A DNA stretch of 64,000 nt. It comes from Varroa destructor (lineage: Eukaryota; Arthropoda; Arachnida; Mesostigmata; Varroidae). Position 1 is the stretch's first letter, and the number at the start of each line of letters is the position of its first letter. Positions 11,481 to 25,204 of the stretch are shown one piece after another. The notes beneath the pieces were generated by a model, which was not told the origin of the DNA, did not search any database, and saw nothing but the letters and a program-made list of their open reading frames with translations. The translations under genes were made by a program, and so were the position numbers. The DNA lies in assembly GCF_002443255.2 (NCBI RefSeq), contig NW_019211458.1, positions 36,506,165-36,570,164 on the forward strand, in the 5' to 3' direction.

Positions 11481-13880
11481 ATAAATAACATATGAGAATA
11501 CGAATGGTAGGTATACGGCTACCCAGAAGCTGTCTGAGCACCGGGGATTAAAATTTTTTTAAAAAAAGTAGATATACCTATATATACGATAAATTTACTA
11601 ACACAGAAGAATAGAAGAATGGGCTTATATGTGGAGCGTGGTAAGGAAATTAGTAATTGTTCCCACATTATAGGAACGCAGGCAGAAGCTATCAGAATTG
11701 TGTCATACTATTATCACAATACAGCATTCAAGACGTCTAGATGACGGGCAGGTCCCACATCTATGCATGCCCCTCAAAGACCTCTAACGTGGTCCTAAAT
11801 TACCCATTATTATAAATCAGTTGGCGTGGTTTGCCCGTGTATGCTTTCGTTTTGGTAAAGACAGACTATATTTTAAGATTAAGGAATGGCTGTTATTTTT
11901 TCGATTGTTATAGTTCAATAGCAGCATACGTAATCAGTTTAACTTTTGACACCATACACGATCTTTGTAATTGCTTGAATCAACCCAATCTTATCCAGAT
12001 CTCACAACGCCTTAATCACGTTTTGAAGTACTACGTAGTTCTCATGGGGTGTATCTGTTGCACATTCAATTTTCAAGCTCGACCTCGGAAACCGCACATT
12101 GAGATCTAGTCCCTGTTCGCTGAAATGAAAGCATACCAAGTGGGCTATTTTAAAAAAACAACAGATGTGCCGAGAATAAATTACTTTTATCAATACAGAG
12201 AGGCTTCAGAAGTGCTTCGACAGAAAATGCTGCATCACGTATTGATTATTTTTGCGCCTGGGAACCTCTGCTTTAATTATAATAAGTCTACGCGTACCCG
12301 CTCCTGTATATTGCTGGTAGCTTACAGAGGATTTCAATGTAAAAAAAAGGCCTAAATTAAAGTATCTTTTTGATCTCCATTAGATCCCGCAATAATAAAC
12401 AGGAAAGGGAATCGTTTACATCCACCTTTGATTGGTTTTTGGTCTATGCAGTTTGAAAAAATCATGTCTCACAAAAAAGGCTAACTGGACAGCTTGTTTG
12501 CACGGAAATGTCCTGCGCCTTCTCGGAGGGTAGTTACAAGTTTTTAGTAATTTCAAGCGCAATATGTCTAAAGAAATAGCAGATTATGAAGCTGGTACAT
12601 GCAGCAACAATATTCGGCCATCCTGGCTGTTGATAAGTGCTCCCTGGGTAGTCATGTTCAAAATATAAATCCAAAAGTAAAAGTTAAACTCTAGCAACTG
12701 CATTCAAACGTTTGGACGACGCAATAAAGAAATAACATGAAAGAATTTTCCTTCGTTAATGGGAAAAAAATCGTTGGATTTTTGGTGGCAGTAATTGTAA
12801 ATAACATATGGATTACGATTCAAAATGTTCGATTTGATGGATAACGTCAATTTCAAGCTCTCATTAGGTGCCGTGAATTCTGTTTGTGAATTGTTAATAC
12901 CGAACAAAATGGATGCACTTTGACATATTTCCGTAACTCAAAATTTCATATGATCCCGTTAAATATGATCATCATAAATAAAGAGTGAACGCATATTCTT
13001 TACATTGTTGTAACTGATAAAAACGATCATTGTGAAAGTATAATTCTTTCATACTTTGCTTTTTAGCGGTGACTATGATCAGATTCATCTGCTTCCATCC
13101 CTACGGCAAAACGTATTATTACGGACGACTTGGCAAGACGTCCTTTGAACGATTCTATAAGTCTCATTGAATATTGCGGTGTCTGGCGAAACGCTCTGAG
13201 TTGAAACGTATACCCTTAAGAACAGTCGGAACAGATTCACGAAATTGTGCGGCGTGAGCAGCTAGCATAGGAAACCAGAAGACCTCAAACGAGCCAAGAA
13301 AAAGTTGTTCTGATGACAAATTTGTTGTTACGAGAAGAGTGAACGAAAGCGTGGGGTGCCATCTTTCGGGCACTACCGGATTGAGTGCAAGGACAGAGCC
13401 ATTCGAAGCTTTAGAAGGATATCAGGTGGTAATGAAAGTGAATTTATATGAAAGCAGTGTGTTTTCCACTGCCTTTACTTGCGTAGCGTCGACTATTGCG
13501 CGCGTAGTGTTTTGTTGATTAATGCTATCGTTGCTTGGCCGATTTCCGAGCTCATATGTTGCGTTAGTTTTCGCGAGCATGCCACAATCAAGATCAAACA
13601 TTTGCCAATTGCTTAATAGGGCGTGCTGTTTTATGACTTATATATCAAGCCAATGACGCACCAGTTAAGAGTAAAACATTCGTGAGAAATCGTTTGTTTC
13701 TTTCTATTTTGTTCATGTAGTTAGCTTTCTTAGTAAAATCATACAAAAAGTTTTCTCTTGAAAAAAAGTTTTTTTTTCAAGCGTCTATGTGTAGTCTGAG
13801 ACTAAAGAAGTATGACCTGTGCACCTTTTCAATCGTGTAGGAGAAAAATAGTTCCCTTTACTAATTATTTAGAATTCAAT
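11480..13880. other. intergenic, no gene seen
   Basis: AT-rich. An A/T-rich hairpin at 13757-13781 (cttgaaaaaaa paired with tttttttcaag) is the only structured item. Frames at 11831-12355 and 13164-13373 have no recognisable content. Confidence 0.45.
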
Positions 13881-13885
13881 AGGAT

Positions 13886-13968
13886 AGATGCCGAATGTAT
13901 GTGTAGCGCGGCAAATAGCGCGGGGGCTTTGTAATCCGAAGGTCGCGGAACCGGCTCCTACCAGGGAT
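13886..13968 (+). pseudogene. tRNA-like relic (Thr-TGT-type anticodon loop) or SINE head
   Basis: The stretch gtgtagcgcggcaaatagcg resembles a D-arm/A-box. It is followed by cgggggctttgtaatccg, which reads as an anticodon arm with TGT in the loop, then aaggtcgcgg, the usual variable-loop and T-stem start. The T-loop is degraded (gaaccggctcc in place of a TTCGANTCC core) and I could not pair a 7-bp acceptor stem. It is best read as a tRNA pseudogene or the 5' head of a tRNA-derived short interspersed element. Confidence 0.35.
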
Positions 13969-13969
13969 A

Positions 13970-16900
13970 ATGTTTTATGAATTTGTTTTCAATAAATTTC
14001 ATTACTTGCTGAGACGCTTTTCTTAAGCATACGTTTAAGTGTAATGAAACGATAAAGTTAGTTTGTGTCCATAAAAGGACCAAGACGAACGCTTCTGCTT
14101 CGACGCTTAACCGCCAAAGTAAATGTTCTAAATTTAGACTCGACTGTGCCACGTTAACGTGACAGTTTGCCCTTGGCGCAAGTTTCGGATCGCCAGCACC
14201 ACAATAAAAAGGACCTCTTTGAGTTCAGCAGTGTTTCTTGTTTTTGCGGGTTGTGATGTGTGCCAATAAGTTGTGGCGTGACTATCTTAATATGTCCAAG
14301 TTTCGACTTAAAGACCGCCTCAAAAGTTTGAAGTCTAATCTAAGGTCGGTTAACATTTTCTCGACGTTACGACAAGTTTAGCCCAACTTAAATTAACCAA
14401 TTTCTACATTAAACGAATAATTTTGAAGTTTTTGCTAGTCTTTAGAGTCGAACATGCATGTATAACGATATTAGAGCAGTCTGTTTTGAAAGCAAGGGCA
14501 TATAAATTCCACTTATCTGATTGTGAACACAGAAATTGTAATATAATATTATTTGTCAGGCAGACTTAATTCGAATAGCCTTTGTCAAAAACTATATAAA
14601 CAGTAGTATAAACGTAGCTCAACTAATGATAGTAAATATATCTGGTAAAAAAACAAACCATTTATTCGTCCCGTACGTCCCACGCCCTTCGACCACGCAG
14701 TATGGTTGCTTCTTGCTAAATTGCCGTCGTTCAATTTAAATCTATCAGTGACTATATGTAGTTAGAAGTACAAGTGAATATAAGCTGTTTTGCGTAGCTC
14801 TATAGTTTCGCTAGAGTCTGTATCCTGTCTCCATCTAGTGCAATAAAGCCTTCTTCGTTTCAAGAAATTAGTCTATGCTTTGTTGATGAGCGAAGTATGC
14901 TCTTCACATGAGGACTACTTTAAAACTCTAATAAATTCTAGCTTCGTCGACTGTGAAGGGGTGCTTAAACAGCTCATTTGTAGAGCTGATAAATACTCAT
15001 ACAGTTTCTAGTTTTACGTCCGGTATCGACGTTAACATCACGAAACGAAGTTTGCCCGCCTGTGTCCGGATTCGCATCCCTACCATAAGGTGCCCTTAAA
15101 ACCACCCAGTCAGCTATACCAGATAAAATGCTGCAGTTCGATCAAAACGTGGACGTAGGTTGGCAGAATTGCATACCCACTTGTTAGATTCGACCACCAA
15201 CCTACAGGATTCTAAGTGCAGCTGTGACGTTCTGAGTTCGAAGAATTGGCTGCCTTTGCGATACTTCTCGTGCTACTGACTGGAACTTTTTCCACACATA
15301 CTGTAGTGTACGAGGTATCTATTCGAGTCTTGCCGAACTTGTATGTGTCTTCGGCAGGATTTGCGCCATTGACTAGTTGTTTCTCTCAATCAGAAACCGG
15401 ACGTTCCAAACCGTCCTCAATCATTGTCTACATGCGCACGATTAGAATATCATATCTGTACCCTAGAAAACATTTGACAGCGCGTTAGCCGTCATGTTTA
15501 GCTATGCTCCGCTCAGCGCTTGAGTCAGTGGGATCTCGATAGTACTATGCATTGCTTACAAAGTTCGTTCGACCAGACGACTTTCTACTATTTGGGCCCT
15601 ACTAATAAATATGAAACCGTTCCCTAAGCAATAAAATTGGCAAAACAATAATACCCTCTCGGCGGAACACCATTGAAGTACTTTCCACGAAACGGTAATC
15701 TAATTTTCTTAAATTTTACCTATCAGCTATATCTATTCTGATAGAGTAAAATCCTAAACTCCTTTTTGTACCACAATTCTATTAGCTTTGACACACTCGT
15801 AACGATAGGTGCTTTAGTAAGTCGCCGGTGTAGGAGCTTTTGCCTCTGTTGGTTGCCTCCATTCGCGATTTCGTTAACTCGGGCCTTTACATAATCACGT
15901 GCATAGGAACGCCCTATTTATGCATTCCACCAAATGAAGCATGGGAACATTTACAGGTGACTAGCACGCATCTTATCGAGAAGATCCATTATTTTTTCTT
16001 TTGTGCTGAATAATCTTTGTAGTGGTTGTTGAGCGTCTGTTGAACGATTTTAAGTAGCTACTATATTCTATTATCTTTTGCCTACTATTTAGTTTGGCTG
16101 TTAGAACTATTGATGACTCTGGGTCATATTGTTCAGTATCGATTGTGAGTTAATGAGAATCTCTGAGTTCAACAAACATTCGGCAAAATGGTGAAAAAAA
16201 ATTCCTTGGTTTCCTTCTCCTGAGCCCAATGTCGTTCAGGTTACTTAACTTCGAAAATGAAATGAGGTAATCCTGTTCAGGAGTACATATGTCGTTTTAC
16301 AGCCTAACAGTTAAAGCTGACTTATTTTGTTGGCTGTTGATTGACTGATCACTGAGGGCCGATCGGGGGAAAACATAAGTACAGGGTATGGGGAAAAAAA
16401 TATTTATAGCTTATGCTTCTATCGTTAGCATGTATGTGTTCTCCATAGGTTCTAACCATTTTTTTAGATTAACCAGTCCCTGGTCCTTGATCGATGTATT
16501 GTATACAGAATATTTACCGTTTCACAGCCCAGTGAAAGCTACACGACCTATTGGTTAATACTAGAGGGAATCGTATGACTAGTCACAACGCATGACTTTG
16601 AGGAAAATAGCTATGCTCTATAATTCAGCCCAAGGTGAGAATATCCCCGGCATTACATTTGGAGTTTACAGCAAAAGGGGGCGTAAGCCGACATTGAGGT
16701 ATATTTTATAGCAACAACTTGAACAACAACAAGGATATATTACAGGAAATGAACAATTGCGGAGTCAATGAGCAGGTCCTTCCATCCGCCGAAGAACTAT
16801 ACGCTCCCATCACTCAAGCTAGATTCTATAAAACAGGCTCATTTAATGGCCGCATAGAGGCTCACTTAACAACCGTTGGCACTACCTTACCAGCCTCATG

Positions 16901-19900
16901 TGAGGACCATGCCACGCCGATGAAGACGATTTATACACTTAATCGTGGATAACGTCGAATGACCTTTGGCCTATCGGGGCTTGTTTCTAACAACCAATGG
17001 AAGAGGATTTTTCCAAATGATTAACATAGTTGTGACATATTTACATCATAGCCTAAAAATCATTGCTAAAAGTGTCGCACCTTTCCGATTTGACATTTCG
17101 AGACTTATTCCAAGTAACGCATGAATTAGTCCCTGTGCTTGTTGTAAAGTTCTTATCACAAATAATGGCTAGAAATCTTATTCTATATAGCGTCAGTTGT
17201 TCACGGCACGAAACGCTCGAAAGGCCACTCCGCCTTATCGGGTATGTGCGTTTGAGAGTTGGTAGTTTCTGCTTTGGTATACAAAGTACCTGAAAATCTA
17301 AGAGGAACTGAGCTTTGAGATGATCATACGGGGCTCGTACTATGTTCCCCTAGTTTGAAAAAGTGGCGTCCTTCGTTAAACCGCTGTTGAACAGGAATAC
17401 TATCGATAATGATCATTTAGCGAAAAACTGTATGTTCAAGTTATAAATATGTCCGTAGTCAATTAGCTAAGACAAAAGCCTAGAAACAAACCATATGCTA
17501 TAATATATTTATGTGCCCAGGTTAAAATTTATATGGTCACCTCTGACCACTTGGAACTTGCAATAAATTAACTTTGGCTAATTATTGTCATTTAGTTAAT
17601 AAGTCGATATGGTTCAAATAATTTTCCACAATTTCAAGCGACCTGAAAACGATGATACAGTGATAGAGTGTTTTTTTTTTCGTTTTTTTCTCTCTAAATA
17701 TTCTGCTTAATCTGTAAAAAAAATTCTCGCAAATAAATCGGTCGCCTTTTCGCAAAAAGCAGAGAAATTCGACATTTTACTATAGCTGTTGAAAACCGTA
17801 CGCTTATAACAATCATTGCTAATAAATGTCACCTATTAGAAGTACATTAAACGATAGCCTATTTGTTCTTTGCTTGACTGTTGATAATCACTGTTAGTCT
17901 CGCTTCCGTAATCCCGCCACATGGTTTCCGTTAACAACATAAAGTTAGCGACTTGCACCTCGTGATAGTGAAGAACATATTCCAATTGGCGTACTATTAT
18001 GCTACAGTGAAAAATGAGACCGGCTGTAAAAAGTTAGTGTGCTTTCTCCTATATCCTGACAACATACTCACAAAAGTTAGCGTTCGACCAAAAACAACAA
18101 CTGCTAATACATAGGTTTGGTCTTGTTCTCAATGTATGGGCCATGTTCGAATCACTGCCGATGTATAAACACGTTGTTTACCTGCAGCCTACCAATTATG
18201 TTGTGTTTCTCTTATCACGGTATAAAGTTTCAGGGCGACCTTGCGCAACACCATAAGATGGCGCCACTTTTAACGTCGTGGCCACCGCTGTATTACTATG
18301 ATTATGACGCTCCAGCAGGGCTTTGATGATTTCGCCCCGCTATCGTATTCTATCCTTCGTACCTGCCGTACATTATTTGAAATGCGTGGCGAGCCAAGCG
18401 GCACGCTCGACCTGAGCTGGCATATATTTTTTAACTACACGCCTGCGTTAAGCATACAGACATGCCGTCACCGGCTTAGGGTGGGTGCGCTATTCCGAAG
18501 GCCACCGTGATACTACCAAACAGGGATCGTTATCGAAGCGTGAGCCGTCGAAAATCCGTGTCGACCGGCCGGAAGCTAACTGAATAAGAGCCCAAAAAAT
18601 AGTTCAAACATATCCAATCGTTATTTGCCAATATATGTTAGATATTAGCTCACATAGCGATATACGATTATAGCGTAGAAGAATTTTTATTAATTCGATA
18701 CTTACGAGATTTCATAATCTTATATTCAATTATCAGTGTTCATCATACGTGGTCACTCCGATATGTTCTTCTAATGTGAAATTTCTCAGGAAACAATGGC
18801 CATAACCGTACTCAGAGATTAAAGAAACTGTCTGCAACTCGCGACTTCGGGGCGAGCATTACTGATTGCTTATCGAGAAACCATTTGTTCTCGATTGTGT
18901 TGTGCCTGAAGGCATTTACTAGACAATATCAATAAAAATAATAACAAAATATTCACCCCAACGAGTATATCGGTTGTTGTCGTGCATTTTTCTCAGCAAT
19001 TTCTTCGTGAGATATATAAGATGCTAGGCAAAGCAGTATTCGTAATAAATTCATTTTAATAGAAGACTCGAGAAGATAATAGAATCCAGTTGAAATAGAA
19101 ACATAAACTAGCTCTGCCTGTAGTGTTGTTTGAATCACTTGTGTATAAGTGATAAGAATCCGGCCTGATCCGGGCAACGGAAATCTCTATTGCTTCATTA
19201 CGACTTAGTTTAGCAGTAAATTACTCAAGATGTACTTCGTGTAAAATGTTCCAGCTTATTTAAGTCCATACAGGTACTTTTGTTCTAACATTCTTCGGAC
19301 TGAATATGGCACTACGAGATATGGTCAGGGCATATTCCCAATTTTATTATCTGTGTTTACACCTCAAAAAGATGGAATGAGCTTAAGAAAACTCGGTGGA
19401 ATACAATAGCCAGGTGCCCTGAAAGCTCGCAAATAATGGATTCTGTCCCGCACATCAAGGAGCACATATGCAAGTTACCGCCGGCTTACGGTACGCATCT
19501 TAACGCGACTATCAGACAGATACGATTTTTTGCATTGGACGGTTAGCAACGCACGGGAATTTCATACAGGATGCGGCAAACGGGATAAAATACTTAGTAC
19601 ATAGCGCTGATAGTATTTATATCTTATTTAAAAAAAAAATCAAAATAACAAATCTCTATTTAGATGACATTATACTCGACCTACTTTAATTTGCTTTTAA
19701 GCAACTTAATTTCGGCTGCGTAAAGGAACAAGCTCTAGGAATCCGCCCAGATATGAACAGCGTACCTATAAAAATTTTGTTTTAGCAGTACGCCTTACTG
19801 AGTCTCGTTCGTCGGAATGCGCAGTCATTACGCTACCTCTGCGTTATCGAGGCCTCACATGAAGTACCACGAAACCTCTATACTAAAACGATCCTTTGGT

Positions 19901-20690
19901 TTATAATTGAAAGTCAAAATACTCGAATTATTTCCCCTATGTTGTACGTGTCCATTTATCCAAACACGCAAAAGACTGATTGACCCGCTATGTGGACACG
20001 TTGAAACGGGAATGTATCATCTTAATCTACGCCCACTTTTTCAAGACCTGTTAGTGAAAAATCAATATGCTCAAACACTTCTACTTCTCGCCGGCCAATC
20101 TCCCACCTGATGATATGAATGAATTCTGATAAAATATCACATAAGCCTCATTGATTGTATTCTTGTTCCAATCTCACTCCGCCTGTTAATGGACTTACTT
20201 GATTCAACAACAGTCACATCAATTTGTCAATCTCTCTTACGTCTTCTGTCTGTATTTTTAGCTGTACGAGGTTGCCTATAGTCAGGCAACAACGAGTGCA
20301 GAAATCGGCAGCCAAGAACCTCCAGCGACGGTAAGAGTGTAGGTCGCCATTGAAGAAAGCTAACTGATAAGTCGATACCATTATCATACCGTTGAGCTTT
20401 TCTTAAAACCTAATGGTAATCAAATTGGGTACCATTTCTATTCGTATCAATATCAATTAGAAAGCAACGAATATCGCATCAGTATGTGAAGTCATTAACA
20501 ATGCGTTGTTTCACGGGCATCACTGAAACTAGCATTCAAGCATAATTTTATGTGTTATACTATGTAGATTCGATGAAATGTGATAGGACAATGTTCTACC
20601 GGTAAAGTTTAACTGATTTGGCCTATACGTTCGTAATAACACTGGCACAACAACTGTACAATTTTTAAGGATGTCTAGTAAGTGTGCTTG
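13970..20690. other. intergenic, no gene seen
   Basis: Long AT-rich stretch without a recognisable exon. A GC-richer patch at about 18230-18560 holds open frames on the + strand (FDDFAPLSYSILRTCRTLFE and onward) that I cannot assign. At 15155-15205 a 9-bp inverted repeat (gtaggttgg / ccaacctac) brackets about 33 bases. A leader-like frame at 15246 lacks an ATG. Confidence 0.45.
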
Positions 20691-21049
20691 ACGTACGTTC
20701 AATTCCTATACGCTAAACATATCAGCGGTTCAAAACGACATCGTGCTTTCGCGGACAAAGCCCGTCTTACTTTGACGCCGGCTTTCGTGAGACATGCAGG
20801 AGGTTCGCTCATTGATATATTTTGACGTAGCCAGGAATCAGGAAAGGTTGTGGGGTGGAAATCATTCCGAGTTAGACGACGCGGGTATTCGTGCTCGCAT
20901 GCCGATGGCAATAGATTTCACCGGCCAAATCGCACCCGCGCGGACTGTCGAACGCGAAGACCCGTCGCGACGCCTAGATGTAGACAAACGCTTGAAACGC
21001 GCTTACGAACGTCTCCCTGCGCCCGACATTATGAACGTCTAAACTTATC

Positions 21050-22218
21050 CACAATATCACAAAACTAAGCCTTTCCGTCCTCTCTGGAAGCATAGACTGT
21101 GCTTCAACGATACTTGCAGGTTTTTCCTGGAGGGCCCAGATGGCCTTCAGGCTTACGGCCGAGATGCTGCGCAACTTCTACCCTTCAGCCTCTGTTTTTA
21201 AGAAGATCTATTAAAAATATGTATGTATATCAAGGATTACAGTACCAGTTGGAGACCTGCTCTAACCGACGCAAAACGTTAACCAAGCAATTGGCTAACG
21301 CACCACAGCAGTTCAGCGAGCTGCCCGATTAGCCGCTTGTCTCTCATAAATCACTAATCTTGGAGGCGTTTGCGTCAAGGGATACGATACCGAGTGTGGT
21401 ACCGTTTTTCGTTGTGACATGGGAAGAGGAATTTCAATACAGCGCGATATCTTTCAACGGGGACTGCGGGACAACGGGGGGTAATGCACGGTCCTGAAAA
21501 CTTGTGCAACAAAAAAGCCGTCGGCCTATTTCAAGTGTGCCGGTGTTCTGGAACTGCGCTGGGTGACATTATTTAATAAATGTTTACATATTGGTATACT
21601 TCCAGGCCAGTGGAGAGATGCTGTTTGGTCATTTATCCGTAGGGAAAGGGTAGCCAATACCGACAATATAGCGGGAAATGGTGAAGGAAAGTAATTGTCA
21701 TAAGTTGCTTTTCGGATTGCTTACTATGAAATTGAACAGCTCATCAGAACGCGTACACGCCATACAACGGAGCAACATGGGTTCCGGAAAGAACGCTTCA
21801 CAAAAACTGCATGCAGGATCCTGATGGCCACGCGACGGATTGCGTCTAAAGGCAGTCTTTGGTTTGTCAGTTAGCTGGCCCATGGGGGTCTCTTTATGAG
21901 TGTACTCGACCTTCTCGCTGCGATACCGCAGAACAACTATCGACCGAATTACCGCCTTTCGCACAGATAAACGGTCTGGCTGAGAGAAACCACCTAGGTC
22001 CACATCCTATTCTAAGTTTTGCTGAAGTCCCTCAAACAAAAAGGCTGATAAAATCACTCTATGCACGAATCGAACAGGTTTCAAGAGGTGCACATCCTTA
22101 CGGGGCAGTCATATGTTTGAGACTAACCATGAATCTGACCAAGGAGGGGACAATAAAGCTTAGAAGAGGAGGTGGGACAGAGATCACTGACACAAAACAG
22201 GTCACTCTGACTTCCTGA
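21050..22218 (+). mobile_element. non-LTR retrotransposon relic, copy 1 (reverse transcriptase fragments)
   Basis: A + strand reading shows reverse-transcriptase blocks in order but in broken frames. At about 21760-21820 EQHGFRKERFTKTACRILM is the finger-domain motif. At about 21980-22020 AERNHLGPHPILSFA corresponds to the RQGD-x-LGPLLF motif of the palm. At about 22125-22190 TMNLTKEGTIKLRRGGGTEI matches the region after the active site. The YxDD block itself appears to be deleted. The same family recurs at 44.44-45.7 kb, with shared blocks such as ctggaagcatagac, agatggccttca and cataaatcact. A GC-richer open frame just upstream (20794-21042) is not shared with the second copy. Several stops make this copy dead. 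Confidence 0.7.
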
Positions 22219-22219
22219 A

Positions 22220-24260
22220 GAACTTGTAACTCTGTACCGTATTAATAACCTCACCGCGCTAACACTATGCAGATCGGTTCGGTGGAAGCTAATCTTAGAA
22301 TTTGTATAGGTTTTACTTGATTTTATCTGCAGACTGGAAACGAAGTACCCGCACCCGGTTCAAAGCGCAATTTGAACGTTGATAACACGAATTAACAATG
22401 AACCCGAACAGATTACAGTCTTCTATTCATCGCCCTGTCATTGAATTTTCTCCTATTTCGTGAACTAATTGATTATTCTTTAAGCGCGAGTTGACCTTGT
22501 CCGGGCTGGCATCGAACCCCATAAACACCAAAATTCTATATTCTAGAACAAAAACAACGTAACATCGAGGACACAAATGATATGATGCGGGAATTAAACA
22601 TACGATTACGTTTATCTATCGGAGTGTACATAATTACTCTTATGCGAACGATACGATGTAGTAGTAATAAAAAATTGCTACATTCCTTCATCAGTTTTCG
22701 ACCATTAGTCTGACCCACCAAAAGGTCTTGTCGTATAGGTTCAATTTGCTAGCAGTCAATGTATTGTTTCTATAGACGATCACGCGCCGTGGAATGAAAC
22801 TAACAGGCATGCCACAGACGACTATCCAGTTTCACCCTGAAGACGGTAGCTATTTCAGACGTAACTTCACGGCGCTTGGAATGCACCTGAGGGTCTCAAT
22901 ATTAGGGCAGATACAATCTATACATAGACGCGTAAAACAGGAATGTCTAGAAAAATCTTCGATAAAAATGGCCTGGTATTGTATACACTGAGTAATATAT
23001 GACTATTCATTATCTGCCTAATATAGGTGAAGTGTTCGGCCATAGAACAATTTAACTGTATTTACTAATACATATATTATAAGCGCTGATTAGGACTAAT
23101 GCAATCATCTGGAAATAAAGCCTCCTTTCCGATTTTTAAGGCCGTTACATACATCTTAATAAAAAAAAAATAGCATATCATTGTTTGGCCATGCAATTAA
23201 TTTAATTAATAATAAATCGATAGATGTACGGAATCCGCTAGATCCCTCTAAATGGCAGGCGGAACAGATATAATAATACTACATTTGAACGAAGCTTGAG
23301 GTCATCGAGAACGCGTTTCTGATGCCGATAGAACAAAGATAGACAGCGCGAAATTTTATATTTTTACCTATTATTTCGTCCTTGTGGGATTAGAAGCTGT
23401 ACTCGAGATTAAATAGGGGGCGCGGTATTGAAATTACATCTGTGTTTTGAAGAAATCTTTTTGCAATGTTACAGCTAAGAATCTCGAATTTCAATATAAG
23501 CTACGAGTACCAGGAGCGAGAGCTGAGGCTATATTGTGTTACATTTGTTGTCCACGATAGACATAAGGTCTGGCGGTCAGACTAGGCCTTTCAGGTAAAG
23601 AAAGCTTAATTTAACTTTATTTTTGTTCCGTGCGGACGACACGATCGTCGTTATGGTGTGGAGACAGTGCGCAGAAGTACGAGATCGACTTACATTGGGC
23701 AAAATAAATCGAATTACATAGGTTGCATCATATGTATGGCTAATATTCCGGCTAGAAGAGACCTACGACTGGTATATAGGCCAGTTGGATCCTTCGATTT
23801 CCCAGAGTTCAATTGAGCGTTGATACAAGGCCTTTTAGAAAGGTAACTGAAGTTAAATATCATCTTAGGCACCCAATGTGCATATGACCTAGCAAGTCTT
23901 GGATCTTATGCCTGGCATTGAAATTCAGCGTTGCTTCATACAACTGGTTAAAGACACGATATGGAATGCATGTACATGCCGGTTGGTCAGTAAATGCGTT
24001 TCCGTTGCACCACCCGCAATCAAAATTTTGTCTATCGAAGAGGTCAGACTAAAGGTGCTTTATAATTTGATAGATTTCATTTATTTTAGAGCTAACGAAA
24101 GCTTATCGCGTAGAGCGGTGTACGAGGCAAGTATACTGAGTTAGCAGAACCCGAACAATAGACCACCTCAGAAGGTCTAATGCAGATATTTGTGTTTCAT
24201 CATACATTCATAAAATCGTTCTAATCTTAAGGAAGCTGTTAACAAAATTAGGTAACCAGC
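22220..24260. other. intergenic, no gene seen
   Basis: AT-rich. Frames at 22794-22991 and 23899-24144 (+) have no recognised domain and no promoter or splice support. Confidence 0.45.
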
Positions 24261-24266
24261 CAATCA

Positions 24267-24842
24267 ATGTCACTAGAAGAAACGATCACTGCGAAGAACG
24301 CCGGCAATATGCAACAGGAGGAAGCAACGTCAACCTATAGACAGGATCATGCTGAGCCTACAGCTGCATTATCATCAGCATCGCCATCAGGATGTCGATT
24401 TCTCCGTACGTCCTGCTGTTGCATAGCCCAAAGTTTTGCTCTCTCTCCTCATCCTAATTGCGCCTAAATTTCTTATGCGCCCCTTTCCCTTATCCCTCCG
24501 AAGGTCTGTTTATCTGTCTGGTGCACGTCGTGCGGTACTCCTATAGTATGTTCTCTGTTCACTTTTAGCGCTGGCAGTGGTGGCACTAGCTATAGTCTAG
24601 CAATGGCAGAGAGCAGTGCGGATCCGACCCTTTCTCCAACCTCCTCATCGGGCGAGGGCGAACCGGATGCCCGTTACCGCCAGGAAACGAGACTAGCACC
24701 CGTAGCAGTGGCAGGCAGGCCGAGAACGCCAGGTCGACCGCGCGGTGCTACACCATCAGGAGGAGGTTGAAGCGATGACGGTTAGCTCTGTTTAGAGGGC
24801 CGCGCGAATGCTACCTATCGAAAAGGTAGGCAGGCGGGCGGG
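24267..24842 (+). promoter_or_regulatory. GC-rich region upstream of the carbonic anhydrase promoter
   Basis: The base composition rises sharply to GC-rich, CpG-containing sequence just before the TATA box at 24845, as in a promoter-proximal region. Two ATG-started frames lie inside: 24267-24467 (66 residues, MSLEETITAKNAGNMQQEEA onward) and 24603-24770 (55 residues, MAESSADPTLSPTSSSGEGE onward, ending in a Pro/Arg/Gly-rich tail). Neither resembles a known family, and both lie upstream of the proposed transcription start. Confidence 0.45.
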
Positions 24843-24844
24843 CC

Positions 24845-24852
24845 TATAAAAG
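24845..24852 (+). promoter_or_regulatory. TATA box of the carbonic anhydrase gene
   Basis: Strong TATAAAAG flanked by GC-rich sequence (gggcggcc-like before, ggg after), the classic context. The predicted transcription start is about 24875, giving an unspliced leader of about 330 bases to the ATG at 25205. The link to the carbonic anhydrase exons is inferred from the first coding exon. Confidence 0.65.
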
Positions 24853-24874
24853 GGAAAATACGATCGGTGAAGAG

Positions 24875-25204
24875 CACGGGCTATGATTCGCTATGGGAAC
24901 GAATTCTAATCATTGAAAAGTGAACGATGCCAGCGTAGCGTCTGCAACGAAGGTGCTGAAGGCTGACAACGAATTGACTCGAGATTCGATGTTACTTGAG
25001 ATACCATTCGAACGACATATTGTTACCCTGTAGTGCCAACTCATAGTCTGACAAAGTACAAGTTTTTGCAACTATCCAGATCCTGAAAGGGAAGACCGCA
25101 TCGTCTGGTTAGAGGCTAGCTCGTAGTGAACGTTGTGAATAATCAGCGAAGTCATCTGGTAGCGGAAGAAAATTCAGAGGTCGGATTCAGACAACAGGAT
25201 CATT
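24875..25204 (+). other. predicted 5' UTR with four upstream ORFs
   Basis: Between the predicted start and the signal-peptide ATG lie four short upstream reading frames, each closed by its own stop: 24883-24909, 24893-24916, 24927-24938 and 24989-25033. If the leader is not spliced, these would lower or condition translation of the main frame. A 5' UTR intron that removes them cannot be excluded. Confidence 0.4.

Noticed and set aside
15246..15324. Leader-like frame LAAFAILLVLLTGTFSTHTV followed by a GTATCT donor
   Set aside because: No ATG after the upstream in-frame stop, no good acceptor, weak donor and no partner exon.
18230..18560. GC-richer patch with + strand frames as a gene
   Set aside because: Frames are short and interrupted, and resemble nothing I know; kept only as an unexplained patch.
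22505..22530. GGGTTCGATGCC on the minus strand as a tRNA B-box
   Set aside because: No A-box at the right distance, and neither the T-stem nor the acceptor stem pairs.
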